Both the position numbers and the translations under genes were made by a program. The notes under the pieces are model-generated. The model had not been told where the DNA came from and made no database searches. It saw nothing but the letters and a program-made list of their open reading frames with translations. A stretch of DNA of 9,124 nucleotides from Acidimicrobiaceae bacterium (GTDB lineage: Bacteria; Actinomycetota; Acidimicrobiia; Acidimicrobiales; Palsa-688): assembly GCA_027334785.1 (NCBI GenBank), contig DAHWQF010000111.1:1-9124 (forward strand), given 5' to 3'. Each line of letters opens with the position of its first letter. The first letter of the stretch is position 1. Of the stretch, positions 1 to 5,010 are shown piece after piece.

Positions 1-348
1 ACAGGGGTCGGCCTCCAAGTGGCCGACGAGGTCGGCTCTCCTAGCGACCAGCCACGCTTGGCGGGCCATCATGTCGGTGGCCGAGACGGGCCACTCTGCC
101 CACCTGGCCACCTCGGCCGGGGCAGAGCGGACCGCCCGGTAGGCGTTCACGAGCAGGCCGTCGAGGTCGTTCACCGTCTCGAGGGCCCCCGGCCGCCAAT
201 TGGGGCGGGCCAGGAGCACCGCCGCCGAACCGCAGAACGGCTCTATGTAGTGGCCCGGGTCGCCCAAGCGCTCCCACACCGCCGCTGCTACCGGGGCCTT
301 GGAGCCGTACCAGGGGAAGGGCGCCCTGAGGGCCGGGACGGCGGCCAC
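1..348 (-). CDS. DNA adenine methylase, D12 class (N-terminal part, cut by window edge)
   Basis: This is the N-terminal 116 residues of an S-adenosylmethionine-dependent N6-adenine DNA methyltransferase of the Dam/D12 family. Seen directly: PFPWYGSK at residues 10-17 (the family's F.W.G.K motif near the N-terminus), YIEPFCGSAAVLL at 34-46 (AdoMet-binding motif I, EPF.GS) and NDLD at 60-63. The catalytic DPPY motif should lie beyond the left edge and is not visible. I chose the GTG at 348, nine residues before the PFPWYGSK motif; it lies 7 bases after the stop of the zinc-ribbon gene, so the two are probably one transcript. No strong Shine-Dalgarno site precedes it, which suggests translational coupling. 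Solitary adenine methylases are common on phages and conjugative elements, where they may protect DNA from host restriction. Family assignment is firm; target sequence and start are not. Confidence 0.88.
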   Translation of the reverse strand, partial: MAAVPALRAPFPWYGSKAPVAAAVWERLGDPGHYIEPFCGSAAVLLARPNWRPGALETVNDLDGLLVNAYRAVRSAPAEVARWAEWPVSATDMMARQAWLVARRADLVGHLEADPC

Positions 349-355
349 GACGGCC

Positions 356-610
356 CTAGCGGGCAGCCTGGGCCGCGAGCCACTCGGCGGCCTCCTCGAC
401 GACGCCGGCGCAGCTCACCCGCGCCCCGTTGGCCACGAGGTCCCCGACGATGGCCCCGTCCTTGGTGCGCCCATAGAGCAGTTGGCCGCACGACGGGCAC
501 GTCGTCGACCACCAGAAGCGGTCCGCCATGGCCACGGTGACCGTCCCGATCGGGGCCAGCACGTCCCCGCAGGACGGGCATGAGACGTTAGCGCTATGAA
601 AAGTACGCAC
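356..610 (-). CDS. small zinc-ribbon-like protein
   Basis: An 84-residue protein with two CPSCG knuckles (Cys11/Cys14 and Cys38/Cys41), the pattern of a four-cysteine zinc ribbon, plus a lone Cys67. The segment between the knuckles carries aromatic residues (RFWW at 31-34), and the C-terminus is an acidic, alanine-rich helix (EEAAEWLAAQAA). The start is GTG at 610, supported by a strong AGGAGGT nine bases upstream. It leads a two-gene unit with the adenine methylase and is transcribed divergently from the GntR regulator. I do not recognise the specific family. A role in nucleic-acid binding or as a methylase accessory is only a guess from the fold and the neighbour. Confidence 0.7.
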   Translation of the reverse strand: MRTFHSANVSCPSCGDVLAPIGTVTVAMADRFWWSTTCPSCGQLLYGRTKDGAIVGDLVANGARVSCAGVVEEAAEWLAAQAAR

Positions 611-709
611 CGCAGCACCACCTCCTCCCGGTAACCGTCACGCCCATATGTGGGGTGGAGGCGCGCTATGTTCAGACCGGGGCGCGCGTAGCGTTCCGCA
701 GAGACCGCT
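611..709. promoter_or_regulatory. divergent control region between zinc-ribbon and GntR genes
   Basis: This non-coding gap separates two divergent genes and should hold both promoters. On the plus strand two TANNNT-type -10 candidates occur, TATGTT (667-672) and TAGCGT (689-694); neither has a convincing -35. The heptamer CGCTATG occurs three times here and at its edges (592-598, 664-670, and 706-712 over the GntR start codon), and the related CGTAGCG occurs at 688-694. An 8-base palindrome TAGCGCTA lies just left at 589-596. These could be operator half-sites for the adjacent GntR protein, since GntR regulators commonly repress their own promoters. The assignment is tentative. Confidence 0.4.
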
Positions 710-1456
710 ATGCCCAGGACCCGACAGTCACCACCCACGGACGGTGCCGGCAAGCTGCGCCCTATCGACCCCGCCAGCGCCGTGCCGCGTTCGGTGCAGG
801 CCATGCGCAACCTGCTCTCGGCCATCTCCTCGGGCGAGGTCGGCCCGATGCTCCCCAACCAGCACGAGATGGCCGCGCAGATGGGCACCAGCCTCTCGAC
901 GGTCCGCCAGGCAATAGAGATGCTGAGGGCCGAGGGGCGCCTGGTGGCCGTCCCCTCGGTCGGCACCTTCATCAGGCAGGCGCCCACCGACCGCGACAGG
1001 GCCCCCGTAGCGCTCCGGCGCGGCAACGACCTGGCCCAGCTATCGGCACCGGAGGTGCGCTCGATGCTCCTGTCCTCGGAGGAGTCCGAGGCGCCTCAAC
1101 GAGCGGGCACCCTGGCCGGCCAGAAGTGCTGGCACTGGCAGTGGCGCCTGGCCGGGCCAGAGCTCGAGCCTTGCGCCCTCGTCGACGCTTGGGCCACGAG
1201 GAGCTTCTCAGAGGGGGCGGGGCGGGCGGGCTCCCCCTTCGACCTCCTGGCGGCGAGCCGGGGCCGCCTGGGCCGCCTGGAGGAGGTGGCCCGCGCCGCC
1301 GCTCCCCTGCCCGTGGAGCGAAGGGTGCTCTCCCTGGAGGGCGGTGCCGGCGTGATGCTGGTGACCTCGACCGGCTACGGGCCGGGCGGGGAGCAGGTGC
1401 TCCACATGGAGTGGGCGATGGCCCCCAACATGGGCCTCTTCGCGCGCTTACCGTAG
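710..1456 (+). CDS. GntR-family transcriptional regulator, UTRA-like C-terminus
   Basis: A 248-residue DNA-binding regulator. The GntR winged helix spans about residues 27-89: a first helix (SVQAMRNLLSAISSGE), LPN.HEMAAQMG, the recognition helix S.STVRQAIEMLRAEG (62-76), and the wing ending in SVGTFI (83-88). Residues about 115-245 look like a divergent UTRA ligand-binding domain of the HutC subfamily, including the late strand pair VMLVTSTGYG and HMEWAMAP. The ATG at 710 has only a weak upstream purine stretch, but it places the wing domain correctly. On actinomycete conjugative elements, GntR proteins of the KorA/KorSA type repress transfer genes, and a like role is plausible here. The gene is divergent from the methylase unit and followed after about 75 bases by the HD gene. 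Confidence 0.88.
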   Translation: MPRTRQSPPTDGAGKLRPIDPASAVPRSVQAMRNLLSAISSGEVGPMLPNQHEMAAQMGTSLSTVRQAIEMLRAEGRLVAVPSVGTFIRQAPTDRDRAPVALRRGNDLAQLSAPEVRSMLLSSEESEAPQRAGTLAGQKCWHWQWRLAGPELEPCALVDAWATRSFSEGAGRAGSPFDLLAASRGRLGRLEEVARAAAPLPVERRVLSLEGGAGVMLVTSTGYGPGGEQVLHMEWAMAPNMGLFARLP

Positions 1457-1529
1457 CAATACGCTCGCGTAAGGTTTCGGACCGGGCCGGGGGCACCTCT
1501 GGCGACGCCCCCCACCCCACAAAGGAGCG
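1457..1529 (+). promoter_or_regulatory. leader of the HD-domain gene, possible promoter and strong ribosome site
   Basis: The gap between the GntR stop and the HD gene holds TAAGGT (1470-1475), which fits the actinobacterial -10 pattern TANNNT, with a weak TTACCG (1448-1453) 16 bases upstream. A clear AAAGGAG sits at 1521-1527. It is only two bases from the GTG at 1530 but eight bases from the in-frame TTG at 1536, so it argues for the TTG start. The promoter is a guess; the ribosome site is solid. Confidence 0.4.
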
Positions 1530-1535
1530 GTGGAC

Positions 1536-2144
1536 TTGGACAGCCTCGAATGGGACGCCTTCGCCGAGGCACGGGCGGCGGGCATGGAGGCACCGGTCTT
1601 TTCTGCCTTCCTGCGGCCGTTGCAGGCCCTCAAGGCCCACAGCCCCAGCACATGGGCCCACTGCCTCCGGGTCGGCATCTGCGCGTGCCGGTTCGCTCGC
1701 TCAGGGACCTCCTCAGAGATCGCCCCCGCCTCTGCCCTGCGCTGCGGCATCGCCCACGACGCCGGCAAGCTCGACGTACCAGCCGAGGTGCTTGAGGCTG
1801 AGCCGTTCGGGCCAGAGCACTACGCCGTCGTAAAAGGCCACGCCCTGGCCGGCTTCCGGCACCTAGCAAGCCACGACCCCGAAGCGGCCCTGGTTGCCGG
1901 GCTCCACCACGCCTTCCAGGCCAACCCCTACGGCCTGGCCCCTGCCGGCATCGCCCCGGCCATCCTCGCCCTGGCCAAGGCCGTCGCCGCCTGCGATTTC
2001 GCCGACGCCCTGGCCCACCGCCACGACGGCCGCTACCCGGAGGCCGAACATTCCCCCAAGGCGGCAAGAGGCGTCCTCGCCGCCGCGTTCCCCGACCAGC
2101 AGGCCTACGTGACCTGGCTCGCAGACAATGTCCTGGCCGCGTAG
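1536..2144 (+). CDS. HD-domain phosphohydrolase, related to HD-GYP type
   Basis: A protein of 202 residues from the TTG at 1536, or 204 from the GTG at 1530; numbering here is from 1530. Seen directly: a histidine in WAHCLRVG (H44), the signature HDAGKLDVP (H76, D77, K80), KGH (H104), LHH (H126/H127), and CDFADALAHRHDGRYP (D156 onward). The order H...HD.GK..P...H...HH...D.ADAL matches the metal-binding core of HD and HD-GYP phosphohydrolases. The usual HHE..DG.GYP element is replaced by HHAFQANPYGL, so cyclic-di-GMP hydrolysis cannot be assumed. It could act on a nucleotide or be a regulatory protein. TTG is preferred because AGGAG lies eight bases upstream of it. The gene's last bases overlap the probable original start of the lipoprotein gene (ATG at 2128). 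Confidence 0.78.
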   Translation: MDSLEWDAFAEARAAGMEAPVFSAFLRPLQALKAHSPSTWAHCLRVGICACRFARSGTSSEIAPASALRCGIAHDAGKLDVPAEVLEAEPFGPEHYAVVKGHALAGFRHLASHDPEAALVAGLHHAFQANPYGLAPAGIAPAILALAKAVAACDFADALAHRHDGRYPEAEHSPKAARGVLAAAFPDQQAYVTWLADNVLAA

Positions 2145-2150
2145 GCCATC

Positions 2151-2206
2151 CCGCCCGCTGGCCCGCCCGCTGGCCCGCCTGGCTGGCGCCGCCTGGCTGG
2201 CGCCGC
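2151..2206 (+). repeat. 12-bp and 14-bp tandem duplications in the signal-peptide region of the lipoprotein gene
   Basis: Two tandem repeats sit side by side. The 12-mer CCGCCCGCTGGC occurs twice back to back (2151-2162 and 2163-2174), preserves frame and would encode RPLA twice. It is followed by a 14-bp period (unit GCCTGGCTGGCGCC, 2177-2190 and 2191-2204); matching positions 14 apart extend over 2175-2206, about 2.3 copies. Because 14 is not a multiple of three, the second duplication shifts frame between an ATG at 2128 and the lipobox at 2223-2234. Confidence 0.93.
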
Positions 2207-2972
2207 GGCACTGGCCGTCCTCCTCGCCGCCTGTGGGACTGGGCCGGCCGGCAACCCAGTCGGGGCCCCCCCTCCCGCTTCCCGGCCCCCCCGCCGCCCA
2301 GCACCCGCCTCTCCTGGCGCCAGACGGAGGCCAGTCCCCAGCACCGTCCCCAGCACGGCCCCGACCACGGCCACGGCCACGGCTGCCCCTCCCCGCTCGG
2401 TGCGCCCCCGCCACCCAAGGACAAGCGTCGCGACCCGGCCCAAGCCCCCCGTACTGCCTAGCGGCACCCGCTCCGCCGTGGGCAACACGCCCTCAGGGGC
2501 ACCGTGGGAGACGCCCGGGACGCCCGAACGGGCAGCAGCCCAGTGGGTGACCGGCTTCTTCGAGGTCCTCTGGGACCAGGGAGGCCCCGAGGCGTGGGCT
2601 GGGCGCGTGCGGCCGCTCACGGCCCCTGCCTACTGGCAGGTGCTCAGCAGGGCCGCAGCCCCCGCCGGGCCGGCCGAGGCCGCGGCCTGGCGCAAGGTCG
2701 TGGCTGAGCGCGAACTGGACCAGGTCGGCGTGCTCTCCGCCTACCGGGCCGACGAGGCGGGCTACAGCGCCACCCGCGAGGTGGTGCTGGTCGACTACGA
2801 CCTGTCGGCCCGCACCGAGGCCGACCCCGACGCCCCTCCCGGCCCGGCGCAGCCCGCCTACCTGACGATGGTGCGCCTGGGCGGCCGCTGGCTCGTGGAC
2901 GGCTTCTGGGCGCCCCTCGCCGGGCCCCCGGCCCCCAGGCCGAGCGCGCCCAGCACCTCGGCGAAGCCTTGA
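2193..2972 (+). CDS. lipoprotein with Pro/Thr-rich linker and NTF2/VirB8-like domain; 5' end frameshifted
   Basis: The open frame runs from just after the HD stop (2145) to TGA 2970-2972. It encodes ALAVLLAAC, a lipobox (L-A-A-C; Cys codon 2232-2234) for lipidation at the outer face of the membrane. A Pro/Ala/Thr-rich linker follows, then a compact domain (about codons 2520-2915: AAAQWVTGFFEVLWDQ ... YLTMVRLGGRWLVDGFWAPLAG) that resembles NTF2-fold proteins such as VirB8/TcpC of conjugation systems. No ATG, GTG or TTG precedes the lipobox in this frame; CTG at 2193 is the only near-usual start, and GTG at 2400 would lose the lipobox. An ATG at 2128 in another frame gives MSWPRRPSRPLARPLARLAG and joins this frame perfectly if one 14-bp repeat copy is removed. 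The gene is therefore either freshly broken, slippage-switched, or assembled with an error. The T4SS role is inferred from shape and neighbourhood. Confidence 0.62.
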   Translation: MAGAAALAVLLAACGTGPAGNPVGAPPPASRPPRRPAPASPGARRRPVPSTVPSTAPTTATATAAPPRSVRPRHPRTSVATRPKPPVLPSGTRSAVGNTPSGAPWETPGTPERAAAQWVTGFFEVLWDQGGPEAWAGRVRPLTAPAYWQVLSRAAAPAGPAEAAAWRKVVAERELDQVGVLSAYRADEAGYSATREVVLVDYDLSARTEADPDAPPGPAQPAYLTMVRLGGRWLVDGFWAPLAGPPAPRPSAPSTSAKP

Positions 2973-3982
2973 CCGTCGGCCGCGGCCAGGACCGCCTCGG
3001 CCTCGGCCCGGGACAAGCCGGGGGCTGGCCTGCCCTCTGCTGCGCACCAGCGCTCGACAAGGCGCCCGGCATCGGCCCAGGTGAGCACGCAACGAGCACG
3101 CGCCCGCTCGGCGGCGAGCCACGCCGAGGCCCGCCCCATGCCGTGAGGCGGGCGCGACCACAGCCTGGCCCCGGCGTCGTAGCGCGCCAGCAGGCTGGCG
3201 AGGCCCCTGGCCGACGTCGAGGCCAGGAGCAGGCCGGCCAGCACCTTGGCGTCTGGCAGGCCGGGCCAGCCCCGGCGGACGGACAGGTGCGCCAGCAGCC
3301 CGGCCAGGGGCACCCTGGCCTCCAAGGAGCCGAGCGACCGGGCCACCTCGGCGGCCAGGGCGACCGAGAAGGGGACGAGGGGCCTGTCCGGCCTGCTGGC
3401 GTAGGCGACCGCCAACTGCCGGGCCGCCAGCGCCCCTGCACGACGGGCGGCGGCCGCCCTGTCCGGGTACGCCTCGGCGGCCACCTCGGCCCCCAGTGAC
3501 TCCAGGGCACCCCGGGCCGAGGGCGCCAGCGACCGTAACCGCTCGAGGGCGCCCAGGAGCTCGGCACCGCCGCGCAGCGGCAACCACCACCTCCGGCCCG
3601 GCCTCAGCCGGACCGGACCGGCCTCGGCACCCGGTGGGCGTGACGCCGCTACGACCAGCTCGACCGAGCCGGCACGGTGCCCGGCCGTCCAGGCGAGCGT
3701 CGCCTCCCCCGCCACGAGCACGCTGCCCGGCTCAAGCGACAGCCTGACCGGCACCAGGCCGCCCTCAGCGGCAAGGACCGCCTCCCCCACCACGAGCACG
3801 CCCCCCGTGTGCCAGCCCATGAGCGAGGCCCAGTGCGCCTTGCGCAGCTCGGTCTCTGCCCGCACGGCGCTGCGCAGGCACAAAAGGGCCGTCTCAGCCT
3901 CGAAGGAGCGGGAAGCGGCGGCGACCTCGGCCCGGTCAGTGGAGCCTGGCATCGCCGGGTTTGTGGGGCCCACCCTCCCCAC
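2858..3982 (-). CDS. hypothetical protein, third gene of the parA operon
   Basis: An unrecognised 374-residue protein rich in Ala, Leu, Arg and Gly, without clear membrane segments or a signal peptide. The N-terminal third reads as beta-strands and carries an internal repeat (VLVVGEAVLA about 62-71; VLVAGEATLA about 88-97). Residues about 140-355 look mainly helical, ending in AEAEAVLAAADGQGFAEVLGALGLG, then a basic Pro/Ser tail. It lies 25 bases downstream of the RHH stop on the same strand, so it is probably co-transcribed with parA and the RHH gene and may help partition, replication or control. GTG at 3982 has no Shine-Dalgarno upstream; it lies inside a 37-bp box also found over the start of the gene at 5042. 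GTG 3973 and ATG 3952 are in-frame alternatives. Its last 115 bases overlap the lipoprotein gene tail to tail. Confidence 0.6.
   Translation of the reverse strand: MGRVGPTNPAMPGSTDRAEVAAASRSFEAETALLCLRSAVRAETELRKAHWASLMGWHTGGVLVVGEAVLAAEGGLVPVRLSLEPGSVLVAGEATLAWTAGHRAGSVELVVAASRPPGAEAGPVRLRPGRRWWLPLRGGAELLGALERLRSLAPSARGALESLGAEVAAEAYPDRAAAARRAGALAARQLAVAYASRPDRPLVPFSVALAAEVARSLGSLEARVPLAGLLAHLSVRRGWPGLPDAKVLAGLLLASTSARGLASLLARYDAGARLWSRPPHGMGRASAWLAAERARARCVLTWADAGRLVERWCAAEGRPAPGLSRAEAEAVLAAADGQGFAEVLGALGLGAGGPARGAQKPSTSQRPPRRTIVR
3701..3801 (-). repeat. internal 23-bp direct repeat in the hypothetical gene (two copies 78 bp apart)
   Basis: The 23-base segments at 3701-3723 and 3779-3801 differ at one position. 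Each reads, on the plus strand, CGCCTCCCCC, then G or A, then CCACGAGCACGC. The 78-bp offset equals 26 codons, so the repeat is in frame and produces the paired VLV.GEA.LA strands of the protein. This points to a small internal duplication of a beta-strand unit. Confidence 0.8.
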
Positions 3983-4013
3983 AAGTCCGAGGCCGGCGCG
4001 AAGTGGCTCAGCT
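3977..4013 (-). promoter_or_regulatory. conserved 37-bp start box, copy 1
   Basis: Read on the minus strand, this begins AGCTGAGCCAC and ends CTCGGACTTGTGGGG. It matches positions 5011-5047 on the plus strand at 33 of 37 bases without gaps. It includes the TGA stop of the RHH gene and the GTG start of the 374-residue gene. The two copies are inverted and about 1 kb apart. A shared promoter, operator or translation element for the two genes is the simplest reading. Confidence 0.6.
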
Positions 4014-4238
4014 GCCCTGGCGAGCGGACAGCCACTCGGCCGCCCAGCCCCGTACCAAGGCCGCGACGCTTACCCCATCGTCCAGGGCGGCGCGCCTGAG
4101 CGCCTTGTGCAGGTCCTTGGGCACCAGGACAGTCAGCTTCACCATGTCCTGGTGCCCAGGCTGGGCGAAGGGCTGCGGGGGCAGGGCCTTGCGCGCCCGG
4201 GCCAGCATCGCCGAGGCGACAGGGGAGCGCTCAGGCAC
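4008..4238 (-). CDS. ribbon-helix-helix DNA-binding protein, partner of ParA
   Basis: A 76-residue protein. Residues 1-31 form a flexible basic tail (R4, R14, R16). Residues 32-73 form a ribbon-helix-helix domain: strand VKLTVLVP (33-40), helix KDLHKALRRAALDD (41-54), turn GVS, helix VAALVRGWAAEWLSAR. Lysine and threonine on the strand would contact DNA in a dimer. Small RHH proteins with basic tails (ParG, omega) are the centromere-binding and autorepressor partners of small ParA ATPases, and the tail stimulates the ATPase. The GTG start overlaps the last 8 bases of parA (GTGCCTGA) and is preceded six bases upstream by AGGGGAGG, so start and coupling are clear. The likely binding site is the repeat array at 4890-4973. 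Confidence 0.85.
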   Translation of the reverse strand: MPERSPVASAMLARARKALPPQPFAQPGHQDMVKLTVLVPKDLHKALRRAALDDGVSVAALVRGWAAEWLSARQGS

Positions 4239-4254
4239 CCAGCGCCTCCCCTGT
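4219..4254 (-). promoter_or_regulatory. hairpin over the ribosome site and start codon of the RHH gene
   Basis: An inverted repeat, arms 4219-4231 and 4241-4254, forms 13 pairs with one bulged base and a 9-base loop. In the minus-strand transcript the 5' arm contains AGGGGAGG, the RHH Shine-Dalgarno, and the loop contains the GUG start, with the parA UGA at the loop-stem border. The fold would hide the RHH ribosome site until ribosomes finishing parA open it. It could instead act as a DNA dyad. Confidence 0.65.
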
Positions 4255-4869
4255 GGGGCGCGCCCCGAAGCCGGCCAAGGCGACCAGCTCCTCGGCCACG
4301 TAGCGGTAGTCGGCCAGGTCGTCGGGCCGGCGCGTCCCGACCGCGGCAGCCACCTTGGTCAAGCGGCGCACGTGGGAGGCGAAGCGCGGCCAGCCGCCCT
4401 CGTCCAGCGCCTCGGCCATCTGGCGGGCGAGCCCCGAGCGACGGTCGACCATCGTGACCAGCACCCGGGCGGGCACCCCGGCCTTTTCTGCCAAGGCCAT
4501 GGCGGCAGTGGCCCGGCGCAGCTCCTCAGCGCCAGGAGGGGCGGGCACGACGGCGAAGCCGGCCTGGGCCAGCACCGCCTCGGTGACCCCGACGTCGCGG
4601 TTGGGGCAGTCCGCCACCACGACCTCATGGGCCGTGGCCACCCCCGGCAGCACCCGGCGCACCATCGGCACGGAGGGGACCGGGTGCACCTCGACCGAGA
4701 AGGGCTGCCCCATTTCCTCGGCCATCGCCTCCCACTCGACCAAGGTGCCCTGCGGGTCCGCGTCGGCCAAGGCCACAGCGAAGCCCATGGCGCCGAGCGC
4801 CTCGGCCAGGTAGGCGGCGGTCGTCGACTTGCCTGAGCCGCCCTTCACCCCGACCACGGCCACGAGCAC
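4231..4869 (-). CDS. parA: ParA-family partition ATPase
   Basis: A 212-residue P-loop ATPase of the small ParA/ParF-like type. Residues from GTG 4869: deviant Walker A KGGSGKST (9-16) with the signature lysine K9, then DADPQG (36-41) and Walker B-like VVVADCP with D87. There is no N-terminal DNA-binding domain, which fits the small plasmid class that pairs with an RHH protein, and one follows immediately downstream. ParA would bind the nucleoid and move or space element copies. The GTG at 4869 has no Shine-Dalgarno, but a TAGCTT -10 candidate ends eight bases before it, giving a plausible leaderless start. ATG 4926 would add 19 residues unlike the family and run through the dyad at 4919-4948. 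The gene ends overlapping the RHH gene. Confidence 0.9.
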   Translation of the reverse strand: MLVAVVGVKGGSGKSTTAAYLAEALGAMGFAVALADADPQGTLVEWEAMAEEMGQPFSVEVHPVPSVPMVRRVLPGVATAHEVVVADCPNRDVGVTEAVLAQAGFAVVPAPPGAEELRRATAAMALAEKAGVPARVLVTMVDRRSGLARQMAEALDEGGWPRFASHVRRLTKVAAAVGTRRPDDLADYRYVAEELVALAGFGARPTGEALGA

Positions 4870-4876
4870 GCCCGGG

Positions 4877-4882
4877 AAGCTA
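4877..4882 (-). promoter_or_regulatory. candidate -10 element of parA (leaderless transcript)
   Basis: On the minus strand TAGCTT fits the TANNNT -10 consensus of actinobacteria. Seven bases then separate it from the GTG at 4869, so transcription would begin at or beside the start codon. No good -35 is seen. It overlaps the end of the repeat-rich region, so a bound RHH protein could block it. Confidence 0.4.
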
Positions 4883-4889
4883 GCACACC

Positions 4890-4973
4890 GGCACGCCTTA
4901 TGGCCGGGCCCCCGTAGCGCTGTCATGCCGGCATAACGGCACGACAGCACGACGGCACGCGCCTAGGCACGCG
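4890..4973. promoter_or_regulatory. candidate centromere/operator: dyad plus GGCACG octamer repeats
   Basis: Octamers related to GGCACGAC occur at 4938-4945, 4946-4953 (AGCACGAC) and 4954-4961 (GGCACGCG) in perfect head-to-tail register, then at 4966-4973 (GGCACGCG) after four bases, and at 4890-4897 (GGCACGCC). An inverted copy lies at 4922-4929 (GTCATGCC). The inverted and first direct copies form a dyad, arms GCTGTCATGCCG (4919-4930) and CGGCACGACAGC (4937-4948), 11 of 12 pairs around a 6-base centre. Short repeats in mixed orientation upstream of parA are how RHH partition proteins such as omega recognise centromeres, which also serve as operators. Confidence 0.6.
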
Positions 4974-5010
4974 GGCAGCGTCGGCCCTGGCAGCGAGGGT
5001 TTTTCGCCGG

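Noticed and set aside
415..1026. A 203-codon minus-strand open frame opposite the GntR gene.
   Set aside because: It overlaps the zinc-ribbon gene and the GntR DNA-binding domain, and its product has no recognisable features.
655..1833. A 392-codon plus-strand open frame across the GntR and HD genes.
   Set aside because: It crosses two well-supported genes and their gap, and its product is Arg/Pro/Gly-rich with no domain; it is a shadow frame.
2919..2932. GCCGGG/CCCGGC hairpin as a bidirectional terminator in the convergent overlap.
   Set aside because: The two-base loop is too tight, no T tract follows on either strand, and it lies inside both coding regions.
2969..3499. A 176-codon plus-strand open frame opposite the 374-residue gene.
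   Set aside because: Composition is Gly/Pro/Gln/Arg-rich and has no ribosome site, whereas the minus strand gives a longer and more protein-like product.
3961..4836. A 291-codon plus-strand open frame opposite parA and the RHH gene.
   Set aside because: The opposite strand encodes unmistakable Walker motifs and an RHH domain; this frame gives a Gly/His/Arg-rich product only.
4890..4973. GGCACG repeats as a CRISPR array or replication iterons.
   Set aside because: Units are only 8 bp with no unique spacers, and no replication-initiator gene is visible nearby; the RHH-centromere reading fits better.
4985..5004. CCCT/AGGG stem followed by five T bases as a terminator or attenuator.
   Set aside because: The stem has only four pairs, and no plus-strand gene ends before it.
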